NCBI RefSeq assembly: GCF_013618865.1
Contig: NZ_JABSOE010000023.1
Span: forward strand, 1 to 62,865
Direction of reading: 5' to 3'
Length of the DNA: 62,865 bases
Origin: Phocaeicola faecicola
GTDB taxonomy: Bacteria; Bacteroidota; Bacteroidia; Bacteroidales; Bacteroidaceae
The notes beneath the pieces are model-generated. The model saw only the letters and a program-made list of their open reading frames with translations, was not told where the DNA came from and did not search any database. The position numbers and the translations under genes were made by a program. Every line of letters begins with the position of its first letter. Within the stretch, counting starts at the first letter, position 1. Positions 8,534-16,594 of the stretch are shown piece by piece.

Positions 8534-8653
8534 ATGATGTTAAAAAATATTCCGATTCCATTTGCTATACTCATTTTAGTAATATCGTTTATAATCGCCA
8601 TAGCTGAATATATAAAAATGATGATGAGTATTCTATTTTCTTTGTTTACATAG
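8534..8653 (+). CDS. Possible 39-aa single-span hydrophobic peptide
   Basis: Two adjacent ATGs (8534, 8537) open a frame ending with TAG at 8651-8653. The product has one continuous hydrophobic segment (residues 4-24, IPIPFAILILVISFIIAIAE) followed by a short KMMM stretch. Such peptides resemble type I toxin or holin-like membrane peptides, and the place between two putative defence genes is suggestive. The region is very AT-rich, where hydrophobic codons arise easily, and no ribosome-binding site stands out. It may be a chance frame. Confidence 0.2.
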   Translation: MMLKNIPIPFAILILVISFIIAIAEYIKMMMSILFSLFT

Positions 8654-8902
8654 CTTGGGAGAAAAAAGTTGATTGCTTCAATATCACTAACTGAAAAAGT
8701 TGTTAATGAGTTTATGTAGAAAATGTGTTCTTTGTCATTAAATAATACGATATATCATATTCTATGATTTTAGATGTATCAACACATATTCGATAAAAAC
8801 TATTGTTGTATATGCAATATATACATACCATAAACACTTTACTTTAATATTCTTAGGTTCATTCAATTAAATTTATTATTTTTGAGAGTAAATTATAATG
8901 TT

Positions 8903-9745
8903 ATGGCTAAAGAAGAAAATAAAGATTGTTTTGTTATTATGCCTATCGCTGATTGTGAAGGGTATGAGAAAGGACATTTTGCTCACGTGTATGATGATAT
9001 TATTAAGCCTGCAATAGATAAAACTGAATTCAAAGCAATTCGAGCAGATGAAGTTAAAGAAACAAATCTTATTCATCTTGATATCTTAAAAAAGCTAATT
9101 GATGCACCTATTGCTGTTTGTGATTTGAGTACACGCAATCCAAATGTTTTATTTGAACTTGGTATACGTCAAGCTTTTGATAAGCCCGTAGTATTAATTC
9201 AAGAAAAAGGTACACAGAAAATTTTCGACATTGCTCCATTAAGATATCTTGAGTACTCAAAAGACATGAAGTATCATGAAGTGATTGAAAGTCAGAAAAA
9301 GCTACAAGAAGCTATAGAAGCGACAAAAGCAGCAGAAGGTGATTCAGGAAATGTAAATTCTATTGTGAAGTTAATGGCTTTGAGTACTCCAGCAATTATT
9401 CCTAATTTGGATAGTTCAAATAAAGAGGTATTAGCCTTAGATGTTATGCGTTCACAAATGAATGACATAAGAATGATGATGGAGATGTTTATTCATGATG
9501 ACAAAAAAGGTATTTCTAGAAGGAGTAATATTGCAGCAATAGAATATGAACGAATTGTAAATAGATTAGATAAATTAGCTTCATCCAAATTAGGCCCAGA
9601 ATTAGCAGATCGAGAATATTCAAAATTGATGCGTGATACAGAGGAACTTATGATAAATTGTGACGGAGAACCAGATTGCCGTATGTTTCAGTATTTGATG
9701 AATAAAATATATCGTCAAAGAGATGAATATTTTTCTACTCGATAA
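8903..9745 (+). CDS. NDT/TIR-like predicted nucleotide-processing protein
   Basis: Starting at the ATG at 8903 the product is 280 residues. Residues 8-110 form a Rossmann-like domain opening with CFVIMPI and containing the hallmark DLSTRNPNVLFELGIRQA (about 74-91). Its Glu (about 86) corresponds to the catalytic Glu of nucleoside 2-deoxyribosyltransferases and related TIR-like NAD or nucleotide hydrolases. Residues about 125-280 are helical and charged and could be a sensing or oligomerisation region. There is no membrane segment. Domains of this type act as effectors in several antiphage systems, and the gene sits in an AT-rich cargo pocket with a Cas2-like gene. Substrate and trigger are unknown. 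The frame also opens at a TTG at 8882, but a -7-like box (8877-8884) favours 8903. Confidence 0.65.
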   Translation: MAKEENKDCFVIMPIADCEGYEKGHFAHVYDDIIKPAIDKTEFKAIRADEVKETNLIHLDILKKLIDAPIAVCDLSTRNPNVLFELGIRQAFDKPVVLIQEKGTQKIFDIAPLRYLEYSKDMKYHEVIESQKKLQEAIEATKAAEGDSGNVNSIVKLMALSTPAIIPNLDSSNKEVLALDVMRSQMNDIRMMMEMFIHDDKKGISRRSNIAAIEYERIVNRLDKLASSKLGPELADREYSKLMRDTEELMINCDGEPDCRMFQYLMNKIYRQRDEYFSTR

Positions 9746-10161
9746 TTTTTAAGGGAAAATTTGAATTCTTTATTTTTTTTCGCACAAAAATCCTATCAGT
9801 CGCTCATTTCCTCGCCGTCCATAGAAGTTAGTACAGACTCTATTGAAAGCGAAAAGGTCAGGCGGCTTTGCCGTTTCGAGCAGAATCTTCCTCTTTCAGA
9901 GCGTATTCAGCCCGAAAACCTTTTCCCTTTCACGTCTGTACAATGGACGCCGACGGCAGCGGAAACAAGCGACTGACGGAAAAGTCAGAAGACAAAACAG
10001 CATATAGATTGGTTCAAATAGGGCCTAATTCTATATGCTGTTATTTTATCATTCAGAAAGGCTATTTTTTAGAAACACAAATAAAATGGGCAGGCGGTCA
10101 ACTGCGCTCCCTCCAGAAAAATCATAATCTTCGCGTGTCCTTTGCGGGGACTCTTGGAATG
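9746..10161. other. Junction between cargo and mobilization backbone
   Basis: There is no gene here. The base composition changes from AT-rich to GC-richer near 9780, marking the seam between cargo and mobilization backbone. A hairpin at 9996-10042 is the only structured feature. Apparent frames here are interrupted or lack family character. Confidence 0.5.
9996..10042. terminator. Hairpin, probable terminator region
   Basis: AACAGCATATAGA and TCTATATGCTGTT are perfect 13-bp inverted repeats around a 21-base loop. T-rich sequence on both sides allows termination from either direction, most likely for the leftward HTH genes. Confidence 0.55.
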
Positions 10162-10470
10162 TTAACTCCTTTTGTATCTGTACGCCTCCTTGTACCCTTT
10201 CATCAGTGTCTTTTCTATGTCGGAAGCCCGGTAAAGAATCTTGCCGCCTACCTGTGTGTAAGGCAAAATGCCGTTGTTGCGGTAGTCCTGCAAGGTTCTC
10301 CGGCTCACTTTCAGCAGGTATGCCACTTCCTTGTCTGTCAGCAGTTCATCGCCATATGCAGACGGTTGCCGTTTTTCCAACAACTTTTCGAGCAGGGCCA
10401 GCAGCCTGTCGAAATTCGAGTGGAACGCCTTTACCCACTCGTGATCCTTTTCTCTGATTTCATTACTCAT
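10162..10470 (-). CDS. Excisionase-type helix-turn-helix protein
   Basis: A 102-residue protein with a helical N-terminal half and a C-terminal MerR/excisionase-like HTH: LLTDKEVAYLLKVSRRTLQDYR (about residues 43-64, positions 10279-10344), then GILPYTQVGGKILYRASDIEK, the typical wing. Proteins of this type bind DNA ends and steer integrases toward excision. A paralogue lies 41 bases upstream on the same strand, so both are probably in one transcript. Function in this element is inferred from the domain and the neighbouring integration and mobilization genes. Confidence 0.75.
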   Translation of the reverse strand: MSNEIREKDHEWVKAFHSNFDRLLALLEKLLEKRQPSAYGDELLTDKEVAYLLKVSRRTLQDYRNNGILPYTQVGGKILYRASDIEKTLMKGYKEAYRYKRS

Positions 10471-10511
10471 ATGCTCTTGATATTGGGTTATACATTATTC
10501 TTGAAATTCTC

Positions 10512-10823
10512 TCAAATGGTCTTGCCTTTCCAGCGGGCTTCCTTGCGTTTGTCCTCCACATTCCCGATCACACGCTCCACATCATCAGGACGGTAATAAG
10601 TCCGATTTCCGATTTTTGTAAAGGCAAGCGTTCCGTTATCTCTCAAGGTCTGCAAGGTTCTCGGACTGATACGCAACCTGCGGCAAACCTCGTGGTTGTC
10701 CATCCATTCACTTGTTTCCTTTCCGCCGTGTTCCCGGCACAGGCTTTCCACCCGCTGCACGAAACGATCCAACTTGGCGGCAATCTCCTCGAAAGTTCTT
10801 TTTTCAAAGCTGATGATTTCCAT
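10512..10823 (-). CDS. Excisionase-type helix-turn-helix protein (paralogue)
   Basis: A 103-residue protein with the same layout as its downstream neighbour: an N-terminal helix (FEEIAAKLDRFVQRVESL), then an HTH reading MDNHEVCRRLRISPRTLQTL (about residues 41-60) and a wing ending in YYRPDDVERV. It begins the leftward pair, opposite to the mobilization genes, so the 465-base gap to its right is a divergent control region. It probably regulates excision or transfer. Direct targets cannot be seen. Confidence 0.75.
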   Translation of the reverse strand: MEIISFEKRTFEEIAAKLDRFVQRVESLCREHGGKETSEWMDNHEVCRRLRISPRTLQTLRDNGTLAFTKIGNRTYYRPDDVERVIGNVEDKRKEARWKGKTI

Positions 10824-11288
10824 TGTCTTCCTTATTTTCAGTTAAACATATATTCAAAATTCCGGAAAAAGACAGGTCTTTTACAGCCGATATTCCATCA
10901 TGTATCAGCGTCCTATTCTCGGCTGAGAATGTGACTGTTTTTTATCCTGTTCCCACTGCAAATAAAAGCAGTAGAAATTACACTGCAATGGATTTTCAGA
11001 CCGGTGACGATGCGTTGCCCGGAATGACATCATGTTACATCTCAACTGCATACAATGAGCCTTTTTTATAAACAGAATCCGCTTGAACAATCTTGTTTGT
11101 AGGAATCACTCCGGTAAATCACGGCAGGAAGCACCGACTGTCCAATCGGTATAGTGCATAGGGTAACATAATTGCCACGGTATCTCCATTTGCTTGATTC
11201 TGTTCACTATACACACTTCCTTTGCTCACGACAACGAGTCAAGGTGCGCACCGAGACCAGTGAGTAAACCGATTAAAATCAAAAATGT
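10824..11288. other. Divergent control region of the mobilization genes
   Basis: There are 465 bases without a credible gene, between leftward HTH genes and rightward mobilization genes. It holds a GGTGCGCACC palindrome at 11243-11252. No consensus TAnnTTTG promoter stands out, and short frames here look random. Confidence 0.45.
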
Positions 11289-11753
11289 ATGGTAACAAAA
11301 AAGAAATTGACCAAAGAAGAATGGGAGGCCATGACAGGTACGGACATGTCATTCATACTCCCGTCAGATGGCGGCATTGAAACTGCCCTGGAATCATCCT
11401 TGAATGATACCGGAGAAAAGAAGTCAGTAGGAACGATAGAACAGACCGACACCCCATCCGAGACCCGGCAACCGCCAACAGGAAGAGAGGAATCCGTTCC
11501 CGCGTCTCAGCGCCGTATAAGCAGCAGGCAGAGGAAACTTTCTCTGGACGAATACCGGAAAGCCTTTCTTCAGGTCCCGAGAATCGAAGACCGCAAGCCC
11601 GTGTTTGTTAGCGGCGAGGTACGTGACAGGCTGGACGAATTTGTCCGCAGGTTGGGAGGACGTAAAATGAGCGTTTCAGGACTGCTTGAGAACATCGCCC
11701 GGCAGCATCTTGAAATCTACTCGGAAGACTTCGAGCAGTGGCGAAAGCTGTGA
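11289..11753 (+). CDS. DUF3408-like mobilization accessory protein
   Basis: A 154-residue hydrophilic protein. The first 95 residues are low-complexity and proline/serine-rich. The C-terminal 60 residues (from about RKPVFVSGEVRDRLDEFVRRLGG) form a ribbon-helix-helix-like segment, as in the DUF3408 proteins found beside mobilization genes in Bacteroidales elements. It lies upstream of the candidate oriT and the mobC and relaxase genes on the same strand, which fits a DNA-binding accessory role in transfer. Confidence 0.6.
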   Translation: MVTKKKLTKEEWEAMTGTDMSFILPSDGGIETALESSLNDTGEKKSVGTIEQTDTPSETRQPPTGREESVPASQRRISSRQRKLSLDEYRKAFLQVPRIEDRKPVFVSGEVRDRLDEFVRRLGGRKMSVSGLLENIARQHLEIYSEDFEQWRKL

Positions 11754-11853
11754 CATTTTCCGGAATGACAGACTTGCTTACTGACTCCAGTCATTACATT
11801 ATTCAGACAGTCAGCAGCCGGCCTGAGGGAGTAACGGACAAAACTTCAGTTTT

Positions 11854-11906
11854 GGGAGTTAGCGAGGTTATCTTTCGGGCATCCCGAAAAACCTCGCTCC
11901 ACTCCC
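11854..11906. other. Candidate origin of transfer (oriT) hairpin
   Basis: This is a compound inverted repeat: GGGAGT and ACTCCC (outer), AGCGAGGT and ACCTCGCT (middle), TTCGGG and CCCGAA (inner) around a 3-base loop. It lies in the 229-base non-coding gap immediately upstream of the mobC-like and relaxase genes, the usual site of oriT. No following U-run supports a terminator. The nick site cannot be assigned by eye. Confidence 0.55.
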
Positions 11907-11982
11907 GAAGAGTGGAGGCAATCCGCTCCCGGTGGTCGCAGATTGTGAGAAAAAGAATAATCAAAAATCAAAGGAAGAAAAT

Positions 11983-12357
11983 ATGAATGACAGAAAGAAA
12001 AACAGACCGAGGGGACGCCCCAAAGTAAGCGGAGTGTGCAAACTCAGCAAAGCCGTTACAGTGAAATTCTCCAAGATAGATTATGAACGGTTGTGCCGAC
12101 GCAGCAGACAGGCTAACCTCACGCTGGCGGAATTTCTCCGCGTATCAGCCTTTGAGACGACGATAACGGCCAGGCACTCGGCCGAGGAAACTGCCGTCAT
12201 ACGCAGTCTTACGGGTATGGCGAACAACCTGAACCAGCTGACCAGGCTGTCCCATCAGGCCGGATTCCACCGTACCCAAAGGACGGTGACCGAACTCCTG
12301 CAGAAACTCAAGGAGATTATAGTCCGGTACAGGCACGGAGAAAGGAGGCCGTCATGA
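11983..12357 (+). CDS. MobC-like relaxosome accessory protein
   Basis: A 124-residue basic protein from the ATG at 11983 (an earlier in-frame ATG at 11932 lies in the candidate oriT flank). After a very basic start (NDRKKNRPRGRPK) comes a ribbon-helix-helix-like VTVKFSKIDYERLCRRSRQA and the MobC/MobA-family signature GMANNLNQLTRLSHQAG (about residues 80-96). It should bind oriT and help the relaxase open DNA. Its stop overlaps the relaxase start by four bases, so the two are translationally coupled. Confidence 0.8.
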   Translation: MNDRKKNRPRGRPKVSGVCKLSKAVTVKFSKIDYERLCRRSRQANLTLAEFLRVSAFETTITARHSAEETAVIRSLTGMANNLNQLTRLSHQAGFHRTQRTVTELLQKLKEIIVRYRHGERRPS

Positions 12358-13280
12358 TTGGCAAGATCAAGAAAGGGAAATCCTTCGGCGGCTGTATCCG
12401 TTACGTGATGGGCAAGGACAGCGCGAAAATCATCGACTCCGACGGTGTACTGCTGGAAAATATCCGGGAAATAACGGCCAGTTTCAACTATCAGCGTGAG
12501 CTTAATCCGAAGATAAAACAGCCTGTCGGACATATCGCATTAAGCTTCAAGCTGGAGGACAAGGCACTGCTGACGGATGAATTTATGGCTAAAATAGCCC
12601 GGGAATACATGGAGCTGATGGGCATAAGGAACACCCAGTTCATCCTGGTAAGACACCATAACACGGACAATCCGCACTGCCATCTGGTCTATAACCGCAT
12701 CGGGGATGACGGCAAGGTAATCTCTTCCCAAGGCGATTACAAGCGTAATGAAATCGCCACGAAACTGCTTAAGGACAGGTACGGGCTGACATATGCCGAG
12801 GACAAGAGCAAGACTAACGTGGAGAAACTCCATGCTTCGGAGCGTGTGAAATACGAAATCTTCAATGCCGTCAAGGCGGCTTTGAAGCGCTCCGGGACAT
12901 GGAAAGAGTTCAACGATTATCTGCTTCGCCGGGGCATCAGGCTGGAATTTGTAAAGCGTACCAGGGAGATAAAAAGGCCGGAGGACATACAGGGAATCCG
13001 GTTCACCAAGGACGGGCAGACCTTCAAGGCTTCACAGATCAGCCGGGAGTTCAGCTTTGCCAGGCTGAATGCCCGGCTGGGCTGGAAGACTTCGGAATCC
13101 CAACAGGAATCCGAACATAAGGTGCAGCAAAGGATACCGGACGGAGGGCTTCTCCTCGAAAATACGGGACCTAGACTATTCAGTCCTACAAACGGCACCG
13201 CTCCCGAAGAGCCGTTGCCTCAGGGAGAACTTTTGCGCAGACGCAAGAAAAAGAAAAGGAGGAAAGGATTCGGGCTGTAG
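12354..13280 (+). CDS. Relaxase/mobilization nuclease (MobB-type)
   Basis: A 308-residue relaxase of the Relaxase/Mobilisation nuclease family. The three-histidine metal motif is clear: HHNTDNPHCHLVYNRI at about residues 101-116. The catalytic Tyr is probably among those at residues 17 and 46. It would nick oriT, stay covalently bound to the 5' end and pilot the strand into a recipient through a helper conjugation pore. The C-terminal 70 residues are basic and end in RRRKKKKRRKGFGL. The gene is coupled to mobC by a four-base overlap. Confidence 0.9.
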   Translation: MIGKIKKGKSFGGCIRYVMGKDSAKIIDSDGVLLENIREITASFNYQRELNPKIKQPVGHIALSFKLEDKALLTDEFMAKIAREYMELMGIRNTQFILVRHHNTDNPHCHLVYNRIGDDGKVISSQGDYKRNEIATKLLKDRYGLTYAEDKSKTNVEKLHASERVKYEIFNAVKAALKRSGTWKEFNDYLLRRGIRLEFVKRTREIKRPEDIQGIRFTKDGQTFKASQISREFSFARLNARLGWKTSESQQESEHKVQQRIPDGGLLLENTGPRLFSPTNGTAPEEPLPQGELLRRRKKKKRRKGFGL

Positions 13281-13329
13281 CCTGTCCTTTCCCATTCAAA
13301 TTATTCATGAACATTAAAATTGCAGGAAT

Positions 13330-14097
13330 ATGAAAATGGAAGAATGTATCGAGAGCATCTTCGGATGCCTGGAAAGAATCGAGGACAAAATCAACGGATT
13401 GTCCCTCCCCTCGCCGGAAGGCAACAGCCCGGCAGTTAATAATAAACAGGATGAGTCCGTGCTGAATGAAGTCAGGAATGGTCATGAGACATTTCGCAAA
13501 TTGTTGGCTCGCGTGTACGAAGGTCTTGCCGCCATCAAGAACGATATGGTTTCCATAGACAGGAAAAACTCGTCACAGGAAAGACTTGGACAGGTCTTGT
13601 CGGAAATGCGTAATGAACAGCGGCAGAACCAGGAGAAAGTGGAAACCCTGTTTTGTGAGACCAATGACACAATCAGGAAGAATGCCGTTAAGACAAGCAA
13701 CATCAACCATCATTTCAGCCTGAGCTTGGAATCCCCGTACATCCTTGGGAGTTTTTCCGTAATGTTCGCGGCAATCGTGGCCCTGTCCGTGGCGCTCTAT
13801 TTTTCGGCGAGAACAGATAACGCACAGGCTGATAATGATCTGAAATATCGTTATGTCAAGATGAAAGGAGAGGCTACCCCCGAACAACTCGTGGAACTTG
13901 AGAACCTTTTTGGACCGAACCGGGATAACGAACTCATCAGACAGATGCGTGAGGACGTGGAAGCCTACGAGGAAGCGGTACAGAGACAGGCCACCCTGAC
14001 CGAGCAGGCACGGCTGAAAGAACAGGCCGCAAGAGAGCTGGACAGCAAGGCGAAGTCCATCAAGGACAAGTCTATTACGGACGAATCTAAAAAGTAA
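13330..14097 (+). CDS. Coiled-coil membrane protein of the mobilization operon
   Basis: A 255-residue protein with a helical N-terminal region (1-130) likely to form coiled coil, one transmembrane segment (about residues 138-159, LGSFSVMFAAIVALSVALYF) and a charged helical C-terminal region rich in Ala, Glu and Gln. Similar proteins follow relaxase genes in Bacteroidales mobilizable elements. A role in linking the relaxosome to the membrane is possible but not shown. It is followed after four bases by an integrase gene. Confidence 0.55.
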   Translation: MKMEECIESIFGCLERIEDKINGLSLPSPEGNSPAVNNKQDESVLNEVRNGHETFRKLLARVYEGLAAIKNDMVSIDRKNSSQERLGQVLSEMRNEQRQNQEKVETLFCETNDTIRKNAVKTSNINHHFSLSLESPYILGSFSVMFAAIVALSVALYFSARTDNAQADNDLKYRYVKMKGEATPEQLVELENLFGPNRDNELIRQMREDVEAYEEAVQRQATLTEQARLKEQAARELDSKAKSIKDKSITDESKK

Positions 14098-14101
14098 GCC
14101 C

Positions 14102-15304
14102 ATGGCCAGTGTGAAAGTGAAATTCAGACCTTCCACCATAGAGGGAAAGGAAGGTACCATCTATTATCAGATTATCCAGAGCCGTGTGATCCGTCAGTTA
14201 AAGACGGATTACCGGATATTTACGGATGAATGGAACGAAGCTGGAAGCTGTATCATTGTCGGCAGTTCGGAACGAAGCAATCTGCTCCTTTCCTTGCAGG
14301 AACGCATGGAGTGGGACCTGAAGCGGCTGGACATGATTATCCACCAACTGGATAATCAGAAAGCCGGATATACGGCAGATGATGTTGTCGCTTCTTTTCA
14401 GAGCAATATAGAGGGACAGTCGCTTTTCAACTTCATGCAGGGCATCATAGCCCGTCTCAAACAGATGGGCAAGATACGCACGGCTGAAAATTATTCCTGC
14501 ACCCTGAAAAGTTTCATGCAGTTCAGAGGGGACAGGGATGTTCTGCTGTCCGAAATTGATTCGGATTTGATGCAGCTTTATGAAGCCTACCTTCATGGGA
14601 AAGGGGTCGTACGGAATACCAGTTCATTCTACATGCGTATCCTTCGGGCGATATATAACCGTGCCTTGGAAAAGGAACTGATGGAACAGCGCAATCCTTT
14701 CAGGCATGTCTATACGGGAGTGGACAAGACCGTCAAGCGTGCCGTTTCCTTATCCGCCATCAAGCGTATGAAGAATCTGGATCTGTCCTTACAGCCTAAT
14801 CTGGAATTTGCAAGGGACATGTTCCTGTTCAGTTTCTATACCCGTGGCATGTCGTTCATAGATATGGCTCACCTAAAAAAGAAAGATCTTCAGAACGGAT
14901 TTTTATCGTATCGCAGACGAAAGACCGGGCAGCAGCTGGTTATCAGGTGGGAAAAATGTATGCAGGAGATTGTCGGCAAATACCCGGAAGACAGTCTCAG
15001 TCCTTATCTTTTGCCGGTATTGAAATATCCTTTTAAGGATACGCACAAGCATTACAGGAATGTCATGTCCGGAATAAACAGAAATCTTAAAGAAATAGCC
15101 AGATTGGCCGATATATCCGTTCCTCTTAGCATGTACTGTGCCCGTCATTCATGGGCAAGCGCAGCCAAAGGCAAGAACATTCCGATTTCGGTTATCAGTG
15201 AAGGGATGGGACATGATTCCGAGGCGACCACACAAATTTATCTGGCCTCATTGGACAATTCCGTAGTGGACAAAGCCAACGCACAAATTCTGAAAAGTCT
15301 GTAG
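14102..15304 (+). CDS. Tyrosine recombinase, probable invertase of the adjacent promoter switch
   Basis: A 400-residue tyrosine recombinase with an Arm-DNA-binding domain (1-90), core-binding domain (about 105-205) and catalytic domain. The latter has the first Arg in FYTRGMSFID (about 246), YCARHSWAS (HxxRH, about 343-351) and GHDSEATTQIYL (Tyr about 379). Unlike the two integrases at the element end, it keeps the first catalytic Arg and resembles Bacteroides DNA invertases. Its stop lies only 30 bases before one arm of a perfect 17-bp inverted repeat bounding a promoter segment (15334-15512). It therefore most likely flips that segment and switches the restriction-type genes downstream. It is probably expressed with the mobilization genes, four bases after the preceding gene. 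Confidence 0.8.
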   Translation: MASVKVKFRPSTIEGKEGTIYYQIIQSRVIRQLKTDYRIFTDEWNEAGSCIIVGSSERSNLLLSLQERMEWDLKRLDMIIHQLDNQKAGYTADDVVASFQSNIEGQSLFNFMQGIIARLKQMGKIRTAENYSCTLKSFMQFRGDRDVLLSEIDSDLMQLYEAYLHGKGVVRNTSSFYMRILRAIYNRALEKELMEQRNPFRHVYTGVDKTVKRAVSLSAIKRMKNLDLSLQPNLEFARDMFLFSFYTRGMSFIDMAHLKKKDLQNGFLSYRRRKTGQQLVIRWEKCMQEIVGKYPEDSLSPYLLPVLKYPFKDTHKHYRNVMSGINRNLKEIARLADISVPLSMYCARHSWASAAKGKNIPISVISEGMGHDSEATTQIYLASLDNSVVDKANAQILKSL

Positions 15305-15333
15305 GATTGGAGAACGTTTAGCAAAAGCATTCA

Positions 15334-15350
15334 TTTCTTAGACAGAGGGA
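15334..15350. repeat. Left inverted repeat of the invertible promoter
   Basis: TTTCTTAGACAGAGGGA, the exact reverse complement of 15496-15512. The match ends sharply on both sides, as expected for recombination sites. Confidence 0.9.
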
Positions 15351-15495
15351 CTCACTCTTGCGCAAAGTTATACATTTTATTGAAAATCCTGCAATTCCGG
15401 CCGTTGGATTTTCATCCGGAAGTCATTGAATTTCAACTGTTGTTTAGCAATCCTACACATAATTCATCAGCAAATCAGCCTTATAGCCCGAAATC
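15351..15495. promoter_or_regulatory. Invertible promoter segment, present orientation OFF
   Basis: These 145 bases are held between perfect 17-bp inverted repeats and lie between a recombinase gene and a two-gene restriction-type operon. They hold no gene. The only good promoter inside (15363-15395) reads leftward, toward the recombinase 3' end. I found no TAnnTTTG on the plus strand of the segment. Inversion would point the promoter at the gene starting at 15560. Confidence 0.75.
15363..15395 (-). promoter_or_regulatory. Promoter inside the invertible segment (leftward)
   Basis: Read leftward: ATTG (RC of 15392-15395), a 21-base spacer, then a perfect TAACTTTG (15363-15370). It matches the Bacteroidetes -33/-7 consensus. 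Confidence 0.7.
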
Positions 15496-15512
15496 TCCCT
15501 CTGTCTAAGAAA
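15496..15512. repeat. Right inverted repeat of the invertible promoter
   Basis: TCCCTCTGTCTAAGAAA, the exact reverse complement of 15334-15350. It lies 47 bases before the start codon of the restriction-type operon. Confidence 0.9.
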
Positions 15513-15559
15513 GACGCAGACACCGGGACTTTCTCATCCCCTTTACGCACAGAAAGAAG

Positions 15560-16585
15560 ATGGAGAAAACAACCGGAGAAGCCGACATACAAGAGAACAG
15601 GCTGAAAGAACTTTCACCCGACTTACTGAATACCTTGCTCAAAGATCATACAACGAGTAAGGAAGGAAAACAGTGTAACATATTCTGGGCTACTTCCGAT
15701 TATGAACCGCTCGGCAAAGGTTATGAATACGGGTCACAGATTCTTCCGGAGCTGATAACCGGAGAGAACGGCCATGTAGTCATGCCCCGTGTCCTGAAAC
15801 ACAGGGATACCCAAAGCACACGTTCCCAGGAAATGGCGGAGGTATTTACTCCGTCCTGGATATGTAATGTCCAGAACAACCTTATCGATGAAGTCTGGTT
15901 TGGCAGAAAGGATGTATTCAACCATGAAGTGACCGCCGAAGATGGTACACATTCATGGGAAATCAATCCTGATAAGATTGCTTTTCCTGAAGGCAGGACA
16001 TGGAAAGACTATGTACGGGAAAACCGGTTGGAAATCACCTGTGGAGAAGCTCCTTATCTGGTAAGCCGGTATGATACGACTACCGGAACATTCATTCCCG
16101 TGGAGAAGCGTATCGGCCTGCTTGACCGTAAGCTCCGTATCGTCAGTGAGAATACTACGACAACGCGTGAATGGCTGGAGGCAGCCAAGGATGCTTACAG
16201 AAGCATCTATGCCTATGAATGGCAGGGTGACAGTCTTCTTCTTGCCCGTGAAGCCCTTCTCTTATCTTTCATCGAATATTACCGGAACAAGTTCGGTAAA
16301 GATCCGCAAATTAAATCCATCAACCATATAGCCTATATTATTTCCTGGAATGTATGGCAGATGGACGGACTGAAAGGTGTCGTTCCGGATAGTTGCGGAG
16401 AACGTGTGCGAATGGAACCAAGTCTGTTCGGTACGATTGAAAGACGGGAACCGTGCGAGGGCTGTCTGAAAAATGACCTGACCAAGCACAACGGAATTTA
16501 CTGCATTATCAAGGACTGGCGGGCTACAGACAAGGCAACAGGCAAAAAGGGGAAACGAATCCGATTTATTGACCTGATAAAATAG
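15560..16585 (+). CDS. Restriction-modification methylation subunit (restriction subunit M-like)
   Basis: A 341-residue cytoplasmic protein. It has the AEVFTP box (about residues 93-98) followed by WICNVQNNLID, the motif X region of N6-adenine methyltransferases. A second conserved block, ITCGEAPYLVSRYDTTTG (about 160-177), is followed by RIGLLDRKLRIV. No NPPY catalytic motif is present here; it occurs in the next gene. The pair probably makes a split modification and restriction complex. The downstream gene starts nine bases after its stop, so they form an operon, whose only visible upstream promoter lies in the invertible segment and now points the other way. Exact chemistry is inferred. 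Confidence 0.6.
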   Translation: MEKTTGEADIQENRLKELSPDLLNTLLKDHTTSKEGKQCNIFWATSDYEPLGKGYEYGSQILPELITGENGHVVMPRVLKHRDTQSTRSQEMAEVFTPSWICNVQNNLIDEVWFGRKDVFNHEVTAEDGTHSWEINPDKIAFPEGRTWKDYVRENRLEITCGEAPYLVSRYDTTTGTFIPVEKRIGLLDRKLRIVSENTTTTREWLEAAKDAYRSIYAYEWQGDSLLLAREALLLSFIEYYRNKFGKDPQIKSINHIAYIISWNVWQMDGLKGVVPDSCGERVRMEPSLFGTIERREPCEGCLKNDLTKHNGIYCIIKDWRATDKATGKKGKRIRFIDLIK

Positions 16586-16594
16586 AGAAGAAGC

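Larger units (their letters stand above)
8413..8902. other. AT-rich intergenic stretch between Cas2-like and NDT-like genes
   Basis: About 490 bases hold the terminator at 8471-8510, a possible 39-codon hydrophobic peptide (8534-8653) and a -7-like TATTTTTG (8877-8884) just before the NDT-like gene. Nothing else is visible between 8654 and 8876. Confidence 0.5.

Noticed and set aside
9868..10596. A 242-codon rightward frame across the HTH genes
   Set aside because: It is a shadow of the two leftward HTH genes. Its translation has no domain-like pattern, while the leftward frames show clear HTH motifs.
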